From Earliella scabrosa (taxonomy: Eukaryota > Basidiomycota > Agaricomycetes > Polyporales > Polyporaceae), in NCBI GenBank assembly GCA_022605405.1, contig JABYQQ010000011.1, positions 62,001 to 126,000 on the forward strand: DNA of 64,000 nucleotides, written 5' to 3'. Numbering within the stretch: the stretch's first letter is position 1; each line of letters starts with the position of its first letter. Under the pieces are notes generated by a model. That model was not told where the DNA came from, did not search any database, and was given only the letters and a program-made list of their open reading frames with translations. Below, piece by piece: positions 1 through 12,524 of this stretch. The position numbers and the translations under genes were made by a program.

Positions 1-1449
1 TGCTCTTCAAGCGCTTCACAGATCGATATAGTGCTGATGGTCCATTCAAAGTGGTCATTAGATGTGAGTATATACATTTTGTAGGCACCAACTGTAAGTT
101 TCTATTGCTATAGCACATCTTATATACAGATCAATACTGAGTGTAGGAGAAGCAAAATAAACTTGCCCATATCGGAAAAGATGGGCTGTCTTTCAGCATT
201 GGTGGGGGGCGCTTAACCATGCCTGAGGGCATCTATACTACCAGATTAGATTGTAGTATGGTTGCAACCTCAAAAGATAGCTGTCATCCTTTCTTATGTG
301 ATGCCAGTGCTGTTATTGTGTGTTGCTTATAGTTGTAACATTATACTTGCCTTGATACAAACTCAAGGTGTTTCAGTTGAGCATGAGAGTAGTCTCCATA
401 TATTTACGACTTTTATCTCCAATTTAAGCGCCCAAATTGATCGGAGATATTGATAAGTGCTGAACAGGCTCTGATCTGCTGCAGAGCCTGTTCAGCATCG
501 CATATTTCGGCCGATGGGCGCTTATTTAAGCGTCACATGACACAGAGTCACACAAAGTCACAAACTCTGTATTTTGCACATTTCTCTGCACATAGCATAA
601 CAAGATATGGCATATTATGTATCATTGGAATCAGCATCTCAAGGACTATATACTGAGATATATATTGAAGACTCATGTGACACATAGTAGATGATATTTC
701 CCTGTCAATCTTACTATACCATAGCCTGCACAGAAAATACTGCAGTGTCCTGTCAAATGTGGATGTTGAAGGAGGTGACACTGATACCAAACCATAAACA
801 TTGACATTGCTCACTATAAAGACTTGTAACTTGATAATGACCATATTGATAAACTGTTATTTATTGCCACTACCCATAGTGATGCTTACAATCTGAAAGA
901 TGACACTGATGATACAACCATAGCTTCTACATTTCTGAGTGAATTGAGAAGATTGAACCTTGTATGAATACAGAAAGAACACACTCACATTGTGAGCATA
1001 GAGCAGCTTCAATGCTAACATTGCTTCAAAAACTAGTTAAGCAGCAAGTGCCTTTGCATTGTGGGTGCGTAGCAATGACAATTGTCTATCTAATTGAATA
1101 ACTTACTAGAACTTCTGAGCTTTCCAATAATGACCACTCTTAGCCGTATATTTGGATTGTAGAGAAATCTCAGACAGGCTATGCAATAAAATATGCAAAC
1201 AGGTTGTACAGTATATGATTAAATGCAGTGCTGCATTGCTCTCTGGGGCTCTCTACACAGTATTATCTTTATTGAAAGAGTATATTCTGCAGAACACAAT
1301 CCATCAGATTGAAGATACCTCTATGGCAAATGTTATTCAGAAATGATAGACATAGAATCAGAGACATTATCTTTACTACAATACATGGACTATAACGATA
1401 TACAACTCATCAATCGTTTCTGCCAGAGATTGGCCCACTTCAAACCAAG
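1..1449 (+). mobile_element. Non-autonomous Helitron-like element, copy A (3' part)
   Basis: AT-rich sequence without a convincing gene. Its right end has the same layout as four other copies in the window: a TCATCAATCGTTTC block, then a GCCAGAGATTGGCCCAC stretch, then the terminal CAAACCAAG followed by T at 1450. Internally it shares a TTGCCCAtATCGG...GATGGGCTG block (about 165-205) with copy B at 18.2 kb, and the recurring GGGCGCTT motif. The left end lies outside the window. It has no coding capacity of its own and was probably mobilised by an element such as the RepHel copy at 17-30 kb. The insertion truncates the pseudogene that follows on the minus strand. Confidence 0.7.
458..497. repeat. 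Perfect hairpin inside copy A
   Basis: Two 15-base arms (458-472 and 483-497) are exact reverse complements around a 10-base loop. Flanking GGGCGCTT-like sequence adds an outer, imperfect stem. Copy B carries a similarly placed but different hairpin at 18052-18120, so an internal hairpin seems to be a structural feature of this family. Confidence 0.75.
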
Positions 1450-3470
1450 TCTAGTGCACCGTGTTGGTGAGTGTTGCGAGGGAATGGGGGGTGAATTAGA
1501 ACAATGGTTTGCTGCGGCGGCTGCAAGCGCTTCCTGATGCTGAACTGCCCTGGATCTACTCCAACGACTGTATGAAAGGGAGCCCCATTGGCCAATAGGT
1601 GGACGACTGCTGCTGTACTGTCCAGGGTCTCGCCCAAACAGATAAAGAAGAACACGGCTGTTCACGCACAGCGTCCAGATTTGATTCGTAGGATCCTCAC
1701 AGTATTGAACAGCATATAGGGAGTGGCCCCCCTGGGTACCATACCATCTGACCGTGATGCATGAGTCTGTGAGGGTTGGAATGAGCGAATGACTCCCTGA
1801 GCTTTGGTGGTGGAGATCCCAGCAACCCAGCATTCTTCTTCCGGCGCTCTCTGGGACATTATGCATGCGGCCCAACCCGCGTAGACTCGCCAAACATCTG
1901 CTCGCTGATCTAGTTGGGTGTCGTCCACAAGACCAAATACTTTGTACAGGCTTGTGTTGAGATAGGTGTGATATCCCGTGGCTGGGGGAGAAGAGATTGT
2001 CAGACGAAGCCCATACCTGTCCAGAAGATAACGCTCATGGATATACTTGTTTGAGAACTCCGCCGCAATTGTGCTCACCGCATGTGGTATGTGTTGTGTC
2101 TGCGAGTCGGTCAGGCCAGTGTCTGGTAGACGTGGTACTCCGGCAAGTCGTTCGAACTGTCCAAAATTGGGCATTATTCCCGTATCCTCCTCTACAGGCA
2201 ACATTGATTCTGCACCCGACCACAGATCCCATCCATCAAAGATGGGATTGTAATGGCGACGCTCTGCAGCATGGCTCTGCCAGAGTCCCCGGACTGCCCC
2301 TGCCCCTACCTCCATACGTATTTCCAGATCTTGCCATTCATCCGGCAGGCCTTCTATGAGGAGATGTGCTTTCATCCACAGGTACACCCGTGTATAGACT
2401 TGTCCTGAGCGGGCATACTGCTCGCACGCTTCTCGCTGCGCACACTGCCTGGGATTCTCCTTCAGAAGCAAGACTTCTCTCCGGGCTGTTGTGCGTCGAA
2501 GGAATTCTATTCATTTCTGGTACAGGCCCGATGGCTTCGTGTTGAGGCTTTCCTCTAGCTCTCAAATAAATCCGGTCTCAAGCTCAGTCCAGGAGTGCCT
2601 CAGGTCTGGATGTAGAATCCAGCCCTTGGGGCTGTTAACCGGTACAATCGCGCTGACAAGACACAGACGTGCCAGCAGCGGGTCGTCCATGGGAGCGGAC
2701 ACTTGCAAGAGAAATGGGAGCTCCGGGATGACACCTACGGTGTATTGCGGCCTGAGAAGCTCGCGAAACGATTCATTTAACTGGAGATGGGGATTGATGT
2801 GCGAAGGGACGTGTATTGTCGCTGGTACATTTACGACTGAATAGATGTTTCGGTGTTTATCCGCGAATGTATAGACCTGTTCTCACCTGTTGCACTCCTA
2901 TTAGCTGGCGTGGACTGGGATGTAGGCGGTCTACTACATACCAGCTCTCTTCGTTGCTAAGGGCAGACATTACCGATGCTTGGCTGAGGGCCCGCATGTG
3001 AGCCACAGAGGCAGGCGCAACATTTAGGTCATTACGGACTATCTTTGGAACTCCAGTCGTACTTACCGCGTTGATACTTCTGCAAAGGACTCGAATCTCA
3101 GTAATGTTAGTCGCAATGTTCCTGTGTTATCTGTCAGCGTTTACTCAGTTCAACAAAGACACACGTCGTTGTGTCTTACCAGCCAGATAGTCTCCAAATG
3201 CTACGAACACTTCTACAGTCCTCCTGAACGTAACTCGTGTGTCGGCCGGCCCAATATCTGGATATTGCATCTGATGTCCGGTCAGTGTCCAATCTTGGTC
3301 TTCACACCCTGAGCACATACCCTGGACACATGTTCCCTGAGAGTCTCTACACCGCGTATAACGCAATGTAGAACCGACCTGGTGGTTGCAGAGAGAGCAG
3401 AGTTAGTAGAAGGCCGTGCAAGCGTAAGTGCTTGTAACGCTAAATCCAGCAGTCTTCGAGGTGATGGCAA
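1450..3470 (-). pseudogene. Agaricomycete orphan gene, broken and truncated
   Basis: Minus-strand coding remnant. Reading down from 3001 there is an exon ending in a GTGAGA donor near 2895, an intron to CTCCAG near 2785, then a long frame containing PMDDPLLARLCLVSAIVP and LPDEWQDLEIRME. This resembles a multi-copy agaricomycete orphan family whose function I do not know. Two in-frame TGA codons (in the FI*ELEE and YQK*IEFL contexts) interrupt the frame. Near 1660 the reading frame shifts, continuing as a hydrophobic stretch down to about 1450, where Helitron copy A cuts it off. Likely upstream exons lie at 3145-3366 (with CSGCEDQDW) and 3080-3130. All intron boundaries are guesses from GT-AG motifs. 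Confidence 0.55.
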
Positions 3471-3526
3471 GGGCGCTTATCTGATACAGCCTCGTCGCAC
3501 CACAGTTCAAGCACTCACCGCCCCTT

Positions 3527-4165
3527 GCCTCTGCACCTCCATGTCGTTATACGATGTGGAGGACTTACAGAAACAAGGCACAACACTGCGACCCAAAATA
3601 CAACAAATTCTACCCTCAACTCTGCTGTCAGACTGCGTTGCGTTTTAAAGCTCACATCCCAAGTGTCCGGCTCTCCCTCGAGCTCGACATCTCGCTACTT
3701 GAATCCATTACAATCAACTTGTCCTCTGTCCAGCACCAGTGTGACATCCAGTTCAATGAGTCTCCTTGCTGCTTTTTTTGTGAAGTACATCGACGTAGTC
3801 CGATGGGCTCACCCCTCCGCACCAGGTAGCTCCGAATTTGAGCTCTCTCTGCTAACGTTAACAGATCCCGTCTTTCAACCTCAGTGTTCGTCCGTCAGTC
3901 GTCCATTTAGAGATGCTCATACATGGGAGACATTTCAGTGTGAATTCTGACTATATGGTGTCCAGCTGTTGATCATGTGCCGATGCTCCCTATTGGTTGA
4001 CGTCCTGGTCCGCCAGTCCGACGCTGAACAGGCCCAGCCGGTCTCAGCTCAGCCGAGCTCACTCAACTCCGCATGGACGGATTGTTGCACCGATCGGAAT
4101 GGCAAGTGCTCTCGGAGGGCCCTTGCCTCTCCTACCTCCATGTCGTTATATGACGTGGAGGCAGT
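3527..4165. repeat. Pair of hairpin-containing direct repeats; no gene seen nearby
   Basis: A segment beginning CCCTTGCCTCT and containing CTCCATGTCGTTATA occurs at 3527-3565 and again, diverged, at 4118-4160. Each copy is an imperfect palindrome (CCTCCATGTCGT... ATGACGTGGAGG). I see no supported coding region between 3470 and 4290. The repeat may be part of an unrecognised short element flanking the Copia LTR. Confidence 0.4.
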
Positions 4166-4289
4166 ATGCTCTCAACCCATGCCACTGGAACGGGCGGACT
4201 ATCCGGATAGTCGCTGTACTGCCCGCGGTTCGACGCTGTCGGTAGTTCTATGTAGGACTCTGTGAAGTCTAATATATTGCAGATGACAC

Positions 4290-4536
4290 TGTACAGTTGT
4301 GCGCGCAGTAAGGCGCCGAAAATCAACGAAGAAAAATGACAAGGCAAAAGCGCCCAAAAAGTGCGAGGGTTCAATCCTGGGAATGGGCAAAAGTGAAAAC
4401 ATTTTATAACTCGGGAATGGCGCGCGATCTCCGCGCGTCAATTGGAGCGTCGGTCGGGCGCACTGCCAGTGACCCTCCTGCAAAGTTGTGACTTGATGCG
4501 GTCACAGGAACTCGCGCTATTGCGCAGAGTTCAACA
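4290..4536 (-). repeat. Ty1/Copia 3' long terminal repeat
   Basis: Read on the minus strand it begins TGTTGAACTCTGCGC and ends in TGTACA, giving the usual TG...CA ends in 247 bases. Directly next to its start is a purine-rich tract (GGGTCAGGGGGGAG on the minus strand, 4537-4550), which is the polypurine tract that primes plus-strand synthesis. A second, closely similar copy stands alone at 12525-12769, which independently supports the boundaries. Confidence 0.85.
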
Positions 4537-4551
4537 CTCCCCCCTGACCCA

Positions 4552-7500
4552 TCAAGTCCCCAGCCCCAGCATCTTCACCATCTCAAGCACCTTTGGCTTG
4601 GGCAGCGACTTGGTGAGAATGTCAGCTGGCATGTCCGAAGTGCGCAGATGCACAACCTCAATCCGTCCCTTGGCTACTTCGTCCTGGAGCCAGTAGAAGC
4701 GCAGATCGAGGTGCTTCTTGCGTCCATAGTGCTCGGGATTTTTTGCAACAGAGAGAGCAGAGAGGTTGTGGATGTGGAGTGTGGAGGCTGAGGCGACGTC
4801 AAAGCCAAACTCCGTGAAGAGGTTGCGCAGCCAGAGCATCTCCTGGCCAGCAGAGACAGCAGCGACAAACTCTGCCTCTGTGGTGGACAGTGCAACGATT
4901 GTCTGGAGACGACTCGACCAGGAGATCGCTCCAGTGCCCATCTTGATCACATAGCCAGACGTCGAGCGACCAGTTTCTGGACAGCACCGCCTTCCAGTGT
5001 GTCATCCCAGGGTTTGTCGAGAAGCGAGCAAGGTTGCCAACAGTGCGAGCAATGTCTGGACGTGTCGCCACAGCGAGATAGAAGAGGGAGCCGACAGCCT
5101 GGTTGTAGGGGATGTCCTGCATCTCGCGGACGTCCGAGGGCGAGCTGGGAGCCATGTCTGAGCTGAGACGGAGACCAGGATCCATGGGTGTGCTGACTGG
5201 GTCGCAGTTTGCAAAGCCGTATCGCTCGAGGACGTCGAGTGCGTACTGGCGCTGCGAGATGGAGAGGGAACGGTTCGAGCGGTCGCGCTCAATCTTGACC
5301 CCAAGGAGCCAGGACGTTGGACCAAGATCGCGCAGCTTGAAGTGCTTGCGCAGGTCGTCCTTGACGCGCTGGATTGCCGCCTTCGACTTGCCTGCAAGCG
5401 TGATGTCGTCGACGAAGACAGGGATGATGACGCGTACACTGTCACGCAGGTAGACCCAGACACTGTGTTCGCAGACCAGGCGCAAAAATCCAAGCTTCAG
5501 GAGCACCTCGTGCAGCTTCTCGTGCCAGCAACGACCAGCCTGCTTGAGGCCATAGAGAGCCTTGCGAAGGCGCCACACCCACTCTGGAGACTTCTCCTCA
5601 AACCCCTCTGGCTGCTTCATGTACACCTCCTCCTTCAGCTCGCCGTTGAGGTAGGCTGGGGAGATGTCCACGGACTTGAGTTAAAGGTCCTTGAGTGCTG
5701 CAAGCACGAGGATGGCTCGGATCAACGCCCACTTGGGAGGGGGGGCGAAGGTCTCGTTGTAGTCAAAGCCAGGGCGCTGGGAGAAGCCTTTGGCAACAAG
5801 ACGGCCCTTGTACCGCTCAATTGAGCCATCAGCATTGCGCTTGACGCGGAACACCCAGCGCGAGCCAATTGCCTTGCGCCCAGGGGGCAGGCGAACGAGC
5901 TCGAAGGTGCCGTTCTCGACGAGGGACTGGATCTCGTCCTGCGCAGCCTTCAGCCACTGCTCGCACTCGTCAGGCGCAAGCTGCATGACCTCTGCGATGG
6001 ACCGCGGCTCACCAAAGTGCTCCTGGTTCGCCTTGCATGCATGCTGCACCACAGACTCGAAGGCGACCTCAAGTGCATCGTCGTACGACAGGAAGTCCTC
6101 GCGCACGCCCGTGTAGACATGCTCGATGCCAGCAACCATTGCCTCGAACGAGCACTTGAGCGCATCCTCGTGGTCACGTCCCAGGCAGTCGAGTTTGTCG
6201 TCTGACAATGTGGGAGTGGTGGTTGAGCGAGCCTTGATGGTGTCCTGCATGCGGTGGGAGGACCTTGCGAGCGAGCGCTGGATAGGCCTGAACCCGGCAT
6301 GGTCGTTGGCTTTGTGGTGCGCTAGAGGACGTGGAGCTGGAGCTGGTGGTGGACGTGGTGCAGGCGCAACAGGCGCAGGAGGCGCAGGCGCGCACGGCGC
6401 AGGTGCTGGTGGTGCTGGCGGACTGGGGGAGCGCGAAGGGACATCAGGAGGCTGCTGGTGAGGCGGTGGAGGCGCATTTTGCGGTGCAGGCGGTGCGGGA
6501 GGTGCAGGATCATCCGAGTCATCTCCCCCCTGATCGTGCAGCTCTGGCACATCGGGCGCGTCCTCTGACGGCTCGTCCGCGTCCTCTGCCGCTCCAGGGA
6601 CGTCGACCTGGTTCAGCGGGATACCAAAGACGTTGATGAACGGTGAGTTCCCTGGGAAGCAGCGCTCGTCGAAGACAGCGTGCGAGGAGACGAGGAACTT
6701 CTTCGCAGCAGGATCCCAGAAGCGCCACGCCTTTGTGCCCTCAGGGTACCCGACGAAGATGCACTTGCGTGTGTGCGGCTGCAGCGCCTTGCGGTCCTTC
6801 TTGCGCACGAGCACGTAGGCCAGACAGCCAAAGACGCGGAAGTAGGAGACATCCGGCTTGCGTCCATCGCCCTTCCACACTGTGTAAGGAATGCCGCCGT
6901 CGAGCGCAGAGGTAGGCATGCGGTTGCGCGTGTGGACGAACATCGAGACAGCGAGAGACCAGAACGAGGGAGGGAGTTTCGACTGGACGAGGAGTGCGGT
7001 GGAGCCCTCAGCGATGGTGCGGTTTCCTCGCTCTGCGACGCCCTTCTGATGCGGTTCATCGGTCTCTGTGTGCTGGCGGTGGATGCCGTGCTCGGTGCAG
7101 AAGTCGATGTACTCCTGGCCCATGTACTCGCCGCCCTTGTCGTCGCACGTCGCCTTGATGTGCAGGCCCAGGCAGTTCTCCGCGTAGGCCTTGTACGACT
7201 TGAACGCAGCGAACACGTTGCTCTTGCACTTCAGGTAAGCGATGGCCCAGAAATGCGAAGCATCGCAGACAAAGATCATCCAGTACAGGTAGCCCTCTGG
7301 TGTGGCGACCGGGAGCTTGCCCTTGAGGTTGGTGTGGACGAGGGCGATGCGGGTGAACTTCCTGGACGCGAAGCGAGGGATGGGATGGCGGTGGAGCTTG
7401 CCAGCGAGGCACGGTTCGCAGATGGGGTCTGGCTGACGCTTCGAGCGGATCGTGAGGCCGGAAACAAGGCCCTTGCGGATCGCCGCTCGGAGGTCGTCGA

Positions 7501-8802
7501 GGTTCGCGGGCGAGCAGCGCTGGTGCCAAAGCGCAAGGTCCTCCTCGCAGGCGGTCGACGCGGAGAGCGCATTCTTCGGCTGAGCGATGGTGTGGCCTAG
7601 GAGGTAGCCGACATTGTGCTGGTTGACCTGCGCTTCGAAGCGCAGCTGGCCCTCGTGGTAGAACAGCGCGCGCGACGCCTGGAGCGCGACGACGTAGCCC
7701 TTCTCGCGCGTGAGGTGGAAGACAGACAGTAGATTGCTGGCAAGCGCAGGAACATGCAAGACATCGTGTAGTACAACCGCAGGTGGTAGAACTCCGTCCC
7801 TCTCCGCCAGCTGAAACACCACAGACCCTAGTCCTGCCAAGTAGAGGATGTGCGAGTTGGCGAGGCGGATGGGGATGGTGTGGGGCGAGTACGAGCGAAA
7901 CCAGTGGCGGTGCGGAGTCATGTGTGCAGAAGCACCTGTGTCGGTGTTCCAGTTAGCTGCTGCTGGCAAGGAGAGCCACAAAGCGCGGTCCGAGACGGAC
8001 AGCAGCGCAGAGGCGCAACCAGCACTCACAGTCGCCGCTCCAGCGGACTCCTGGGGTGTCTCCAACGCATCTTTGGACGCCTCGGCCGCGTTCTCCTTGC
8101 GCTTTGGCTTCTGGGAGCGGAACTGCATGCGCTGAGTGGCCTTCTCCTTCGCTTTCGCGCTGGCGTCGCGTTTGGAGTAGCACTCGGCCTCAGAGTGGTT
8201 CTGGCGGCCGCAGAACGCGCAGGTGACGGTAGAGGCGGCGTGGGAGAGGACGGGGAGCGATGACGACGCACCAGGCTGGTTCTCAAGCGCAACGAACGTG
8301 TCTTGGAGCTTCTCCAGTGTCAGGGAGTCGTCCAGCAGCAGCGTCTGCCGCAGGCTGTTGTACTCCGCAGGCAGCGCACGGATGAGCGCCATGAGGACGA
8401 GTTCGTCGTCGAGCTTGTCGATGTCAAAGCCTGTGGGACGCAGGGCGCGCATGTCGGACTTGAGCTGGGATGCTCGAGTGGAAAAGGAGGATAGGGACTC
8501 GTCTTCGGCCTTGGAGAGGCTCAGGAGGGCGTTGTAGGTGTTAAAACGCGTACCAGGACGTTTCTGCATGTGCACGGCCTCCAGCTTCCTCCACATCGCT
8601 CCAGGATCGTCTTGAATGGCCTCCAGATGTGTCTGCTGCTCCCTCTCCACACATGTCCAGATCTCCCCAGCTGCCAGGTCCACCCTGTTGTCAACACAAT
8701 GTGCAGAGCACCAAGAGTGCAAAGCCTGGCCTCCATGTCAAGCTTCCATTGCTGGTAGTTGCGATTGTTGAGCTTGGGGAAGGTCGGTGCGGATGGCGCC
8801 AT
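4552..8802 (-). pseudogene. Copia gag-pol polyprotein, disabled
   Basis: Domains in order: a gag start (MAPSAPTFPKLNN at 8802); a zinc knuckle CAFCGRQNHSEAEC; protease DTGAS; an HHCC integrase finger around LWHQRCSPANL and CEPCLAGK; the integrase core with CDDKGGEY and VAERGNRT; a proline-rich linker; reverse transcriptase with FVDDITLAG; and the RNase H tail with STTEAEF. Breaks: a frameshift in gag near 8720; a TAA stop at 5681-5683 between two same-frame halves of the reverse transcriptase; and a small deletion near 4985 that removes the first RNase H aspartate block and shifts frame. In integrase the usual HTD motif reads HTN, losing the first catalytic Asp. The order protease-integrase-RT-RNase H identifies Copia rather than Gypsy. 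Confidence 0.9.
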
Positions 8803-10229
8803 GGGTGTGGGTCGGTGACGTGGCGCGCGACGGGCTGGCGAGAGGACGGAGCGAAGGGACAAAAACTGCGGGAGATATCGAGGAAAGATGGAGCAGAGAG
8901 TCCCAGAGAGAGAAGGAGTCAAGCAGAGAGAAGGAAGGGGTGGATGGGGACCAGGATGAGGCCTTGAGAGCGTTGGACAGGCAGGAATGGACGTCTGGAG
9001 GGTGTCAGAGCGCAGGGCTCATAGGTGCACCGTCTTGGGGCCTCGATTCGTACAACAACTCGACAGACTCCGACAAGTTGAGCGTGGACAATAGCTGTTC
9101 TGTGCACAATCTTCCCAACAGTAGCGGTGTGTGCGGCTCTGACTGGAGTTAGCTTCAGACGTCGCTCCTCAAAATGTGAACTCCCCATCCAGTACAACCG
9201 CCGAACACGCCCTACTGGGTGCACCATCTCCTTCTCCGGCACGGAATGTTGGACCAAGCACTTCGGCCAGCCGGTATGTCTACCCCGTCCATCTATTGCG
9301 ACTGAAGCTCAAATATTGGTGCAGCCTTTGGTCGATTCCTTGACATTTTATCCTGCGACAACCTTGTACTGGAGCTCCAGATATTCAAACGCATTTCTGA
9401 AGTGAGCGTGGCCAGCTTCTCGGCCCTCCGTGGAGCCGAACAGACTCTGGACAAATTCGCGTTAGCGTTCCCGATGCATGCTTTGTCACCGCACTTTCCT
9501 GCTGCCCTCACGCAAATGTGGCCATCCTATGCAGCCCTCATGGAATCGCAGGAGCTTGCGGATTTGCAACTTGCCTTCCACCAGCAACAGTTGATGCTGT
9601 GCAGCGTGGCCGGATGGTACTGGTTGTTGCAGACAACACCAATTGGCTGGTTTGGCTCTGTGTCGCTGTCCGTACATCTATCAAGGGCCGGGTGGCTGGG
9701 GACTATCAGGCGAGGACATTCCTTTCCCATCTCAAGGGTTTGAACAAACCTGGTCACATCCAACGGCCGAAGGTGCTGGAAACCGACTGTACAGTCCGCA
9801 TTTGTGCCAATGTCCTCCGACTGCTGAGGTCCTGGCTCAACTTACCCAGCAACATTGACATGCTATCGGCTCACTTCGTCATGTACCTGGTTGGAACATC
9901 AAAAAATTCAGACGTCCTCCTGCTGGATGGTGTCTTGAAAGCGTACACACGGTGCAGAGTACGATTTTGGCTACGCGCAAGAAGGCTGCGTCTCTCGACG
10001 TCTTCAACTTGGATGAGTTTGGTCGGGCTTTGCAAGCACATCCGATCGCTTCGCCCCAGTCGTCGGAGTCTCAACTACGGACTCCCTAGTCCAAGGGCTA
10101 TTGACCGGACGCACCCAACTGCAAGCCCCTGCCGTTTAAGGTGAACGTCTCCAAGAAGCCGATCACCCATAGCCCGAGGCGAGCTATGACCTCCGAAGAG
10201 GGTCTGAAAACCATCGCCAATTTTGCGCA
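8803..10229. other. Unresolved stretch between the Copia and LINE remnants
   Basis: The plus strand has two overlapping open frames (9402-9743 and 9518-10144), but neither shows a motif I recognise and both have unremarkable composition. The left end should hold the Copia 5' untranslated region and LTR, which I cannot find. The right part may be decayed upstream coding sequence of the LINE that ends at 11.36 kb. Confidence 0.4.
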
Positions 10230-11356
10230 GTCTCTCTGCCAAGTTGTACTAGGCAAAACCATTGAGAAGCCAACTCAACCCACCCAGGGATACGCCTCAC
10301 GCTGCGATGGGTCCCGAAGGACCTGCGCAAACCTCTTCCTCTGAGCGCCTCGCGCGCGCGCCAGAACTTCAAGCACGCACTGGAGGAGAGGGCAAAGCAG
10401 GAGTGGCAGGGGTCATGACGTGGACGGCGTGTCGCGGAGTTCGATCGACACCTGCCGTCCAAGTCCTACACGCGCCTCATCTCCTCACTCCCACGGCATC
10501 ATGCTAACCTCCTTTTTCAGCTGCGCACAGGTCACGTCCCCCTCTATCGGCATCTCGAGCGCATAGGGAAGGTGCTCACAGCTACATGCCCTGCCTGTGA
10601 AGAAGCTCAGGAGTCGGTCACCCATTTCCTCCTCGACTGCTCCACCTACTCCCTTCATCGCGCGGTCCATCTGGCTCCTCTGGGCCGTGCGGGGCGCACG
10701 CTGTCAGTCCTCCTCAACTCGCCCGAGGCCATGCGACCACTCTTCGGCTACATCAACGCGACGGGACGATTCCGCGGCTTTTTTGGCGAATTTGCGGAGA
10801 TTAAAGATGGCATAGACGATGACTCTTGAGCCCGCACTCTCATTCCCTGTCGAACACGTCTCGCTGACCCCTCACTCTCCCTCAGGGCACCCGGTTTTTT
10901 CGCTTACTCGTTTTGGAGATTGCACGACTTGTAGATACGGCTACAGTGCGCACAGTCCTCACGCTCCGGGAGCGGGGGAGTTCCGACACGCGCCGAGGCA
11001 ATCGTTGCGTGTACCCTCCCGCCGCAAGAGGCTCGAGCCCGGGGGTGCAACCACCCTCTGATGGGCGGGAGGTTTATAACCCGTCTTCCCTACCGCTACT
11101 GGACGGTCAGGAGCGGCGGGGACTGTGCGCAATGGGGAGCCCACGCCTCCGTTCACATCCCAACTCTCTCTATCTCACGTTTTCTCACCTCTACTTACTA
11201 CTACACTACTTGCCTCGACCTAATCCTTTCCCCTCTACCCCTGTCCAGAGATCCTCCCCCCGTCGTTCTATCGCACACGCTAGCTACCATGTACCGTTAC
11301 GCCTACCATAGGGCGCGGCCCTCCAGGGCGTAAAACAAGGAACCCAAAAAAAAAAA
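10230..11356 (+). mobile_element. LINE (non-LTR retrotransposon) 3' fragment with poly(A) tail
   Basis: Coding traces in mixed frames (roughly 10285-10829) match the C-terminus of a fungal LINE polyprotein. They include an RNase H-like LRWVP block and then LRTGHVPLYRHLERIG followed by CPACEEAQESVTHFLLDC, the CCHC zinc-knuckle tail (Cys-X2-Cys-X8-His-X4-Cys) typical of Tad/L1-type elements. One in-frame stop lies near 10419. A 500-base non-coding tail follows and ends in an 11-base A run at 11346-11356, as expected for target-primed reverse transcription. 5' truncation is the norm for such copies. Confidence 0.7.
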
Positions 11357-11538
11357 GGCCAACTCAAGTGCAAGTGCTCACCGCTCAGTGACCGGATCAT
11401 TTCTCCCCATTCCATGAGCTTGCTCCATCACGCTGGCATGTCATCTCCAGCGGAGGCCCATTCCATCCTACCCTCAGAGACCAACCCAGCGCATTCCCCA
11501 GCTGGCTCATCTTCTGCGCTCTTCTCTTCGAGTCGCCC

Positions 11539-12178
11539 GTGCTTCTGGAAGGTCGTACCTTGTGTTACTTCCTGGACCTGACGGCGTGGCAGGAATTCCT
11601 GCAGAAAGAGCAGTACGACGCCAGCGATCCCTCATCCATGGCACACTTCTTCAAAGTTTCGTGCTATGGGTCGCCCCAAGATCAGCGCGCGCGTCACGGT
11701 AGAATATGTGGCGCGGTACTTTGAATTTGAGGCTGAATGGACCCAACTTGTCAACAAGCACTCCGGAAAGCCTGTACCCTTTGAAGTGTTCTTTCTGTGG
11801 ACTCAAGGGAAGGTCAAGAAGGCCCCGGACTCCAGTGGACAACGATGCTTCCGTCATATTCCCCATCCCCCCCACCTCGGCAAACTGGCGGGCTACCTTC
11901 TAACCGCCGATCTGGTCGCGGACAAAGTGCAGATGCCCACCATGGCCGAACTTGCACGCATCATTCACCACAACGCCATGGGATCCTTCTGCGCTTTGCA
12001 ATCCGCAGGGCTGATGCCCGAGCATGCCTCAGAACAGGAGGTCCTTGAGGCGCTGGGGACCGTGCACGCATGTCTTATGGACGTGCTGCCTCGGTCCTCG
12101 CGGGACTACGTAGGGTATGATTTGATTTTGTTGGAGCATCTTCTATGCAAGTATCAGCGGACCTTAAGCAAGAGATGA
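11539..12178 (+). pseudogene. Conserved agaricomycete orphan with a frameshift
   Basis: Two consecutive plus-strand frames look like one protein. The first contains LCYFLDLTAWQEFLQKEQYD. The second contains FEVFFLWTQGKVKKAP, RHIPHPPHLGKLAGYLL and ends YDLILLEHLLCKYQRTLSKR. The junction near 11665-11680 changes frame without an evident intron, so a one-base indel is likely. I recall similar orphan proteins in other mushrooms but know no function. The start is unclear; open sequence extends upstream to about 11400. Confidence 0.55.
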
Positions 12179-12524
12179 AGTAATCGTACTCTATAGATTG
12201 TGGTTTTTTCCGGTACCATTGGCCTCTGGTTGTATTCTTGGGGGTACGGCAATGCGCATGAGTGCAGGTGCACTTGCTAGGTCTTTGGCAACCTCCCACC
12301 CGCCCTCGACAAACCAGTCAGACACGGCAGAAAATTTGCCTTCCCCCACACGCATCCTGCCTCAGTCGGTATTTCCGCTTCCTCTACCAATGATAGTGCA
12401 GCAAACACACCAGTCGTACTACTGCCAAGGATGACAACTGCTGCAGGCGCCGCGTGACAACATGGAGAACCTGGGGTGTGAGATGCCGCTGTACAGTTCT
12501 GCGCGCTACATCGAGGGAAACGTC

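Larger units (their letters stand above)
4290..8802 (-). mobile_element. Ty1/Copia LTR retrotransposon lacking a visible 5' LTR
   Basis: One antisense element, consisting of a 3' LTR, polypurine tract and a gag-pol region. I found no second LTR and no primer-binding site between 8802 and 9300, so the copy is 5'-truncated or was rearranged there. The gag-pol reading frame is broken (see the pseudogene entry), so the copy cannot make its own proteins. Confidence 0.85.

Noticed and set aside
6680..7600. 306-aa plus-strand open frame
   Set aside because: It lies antisense to Copia integrase, whose domains are unmistakable on the minus strand.
9402..10144. Overlapping plus-strand frames as a host gene
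   Set aside because: No motif, no splice logic joining them, and the region lies between two retroelement remnants.
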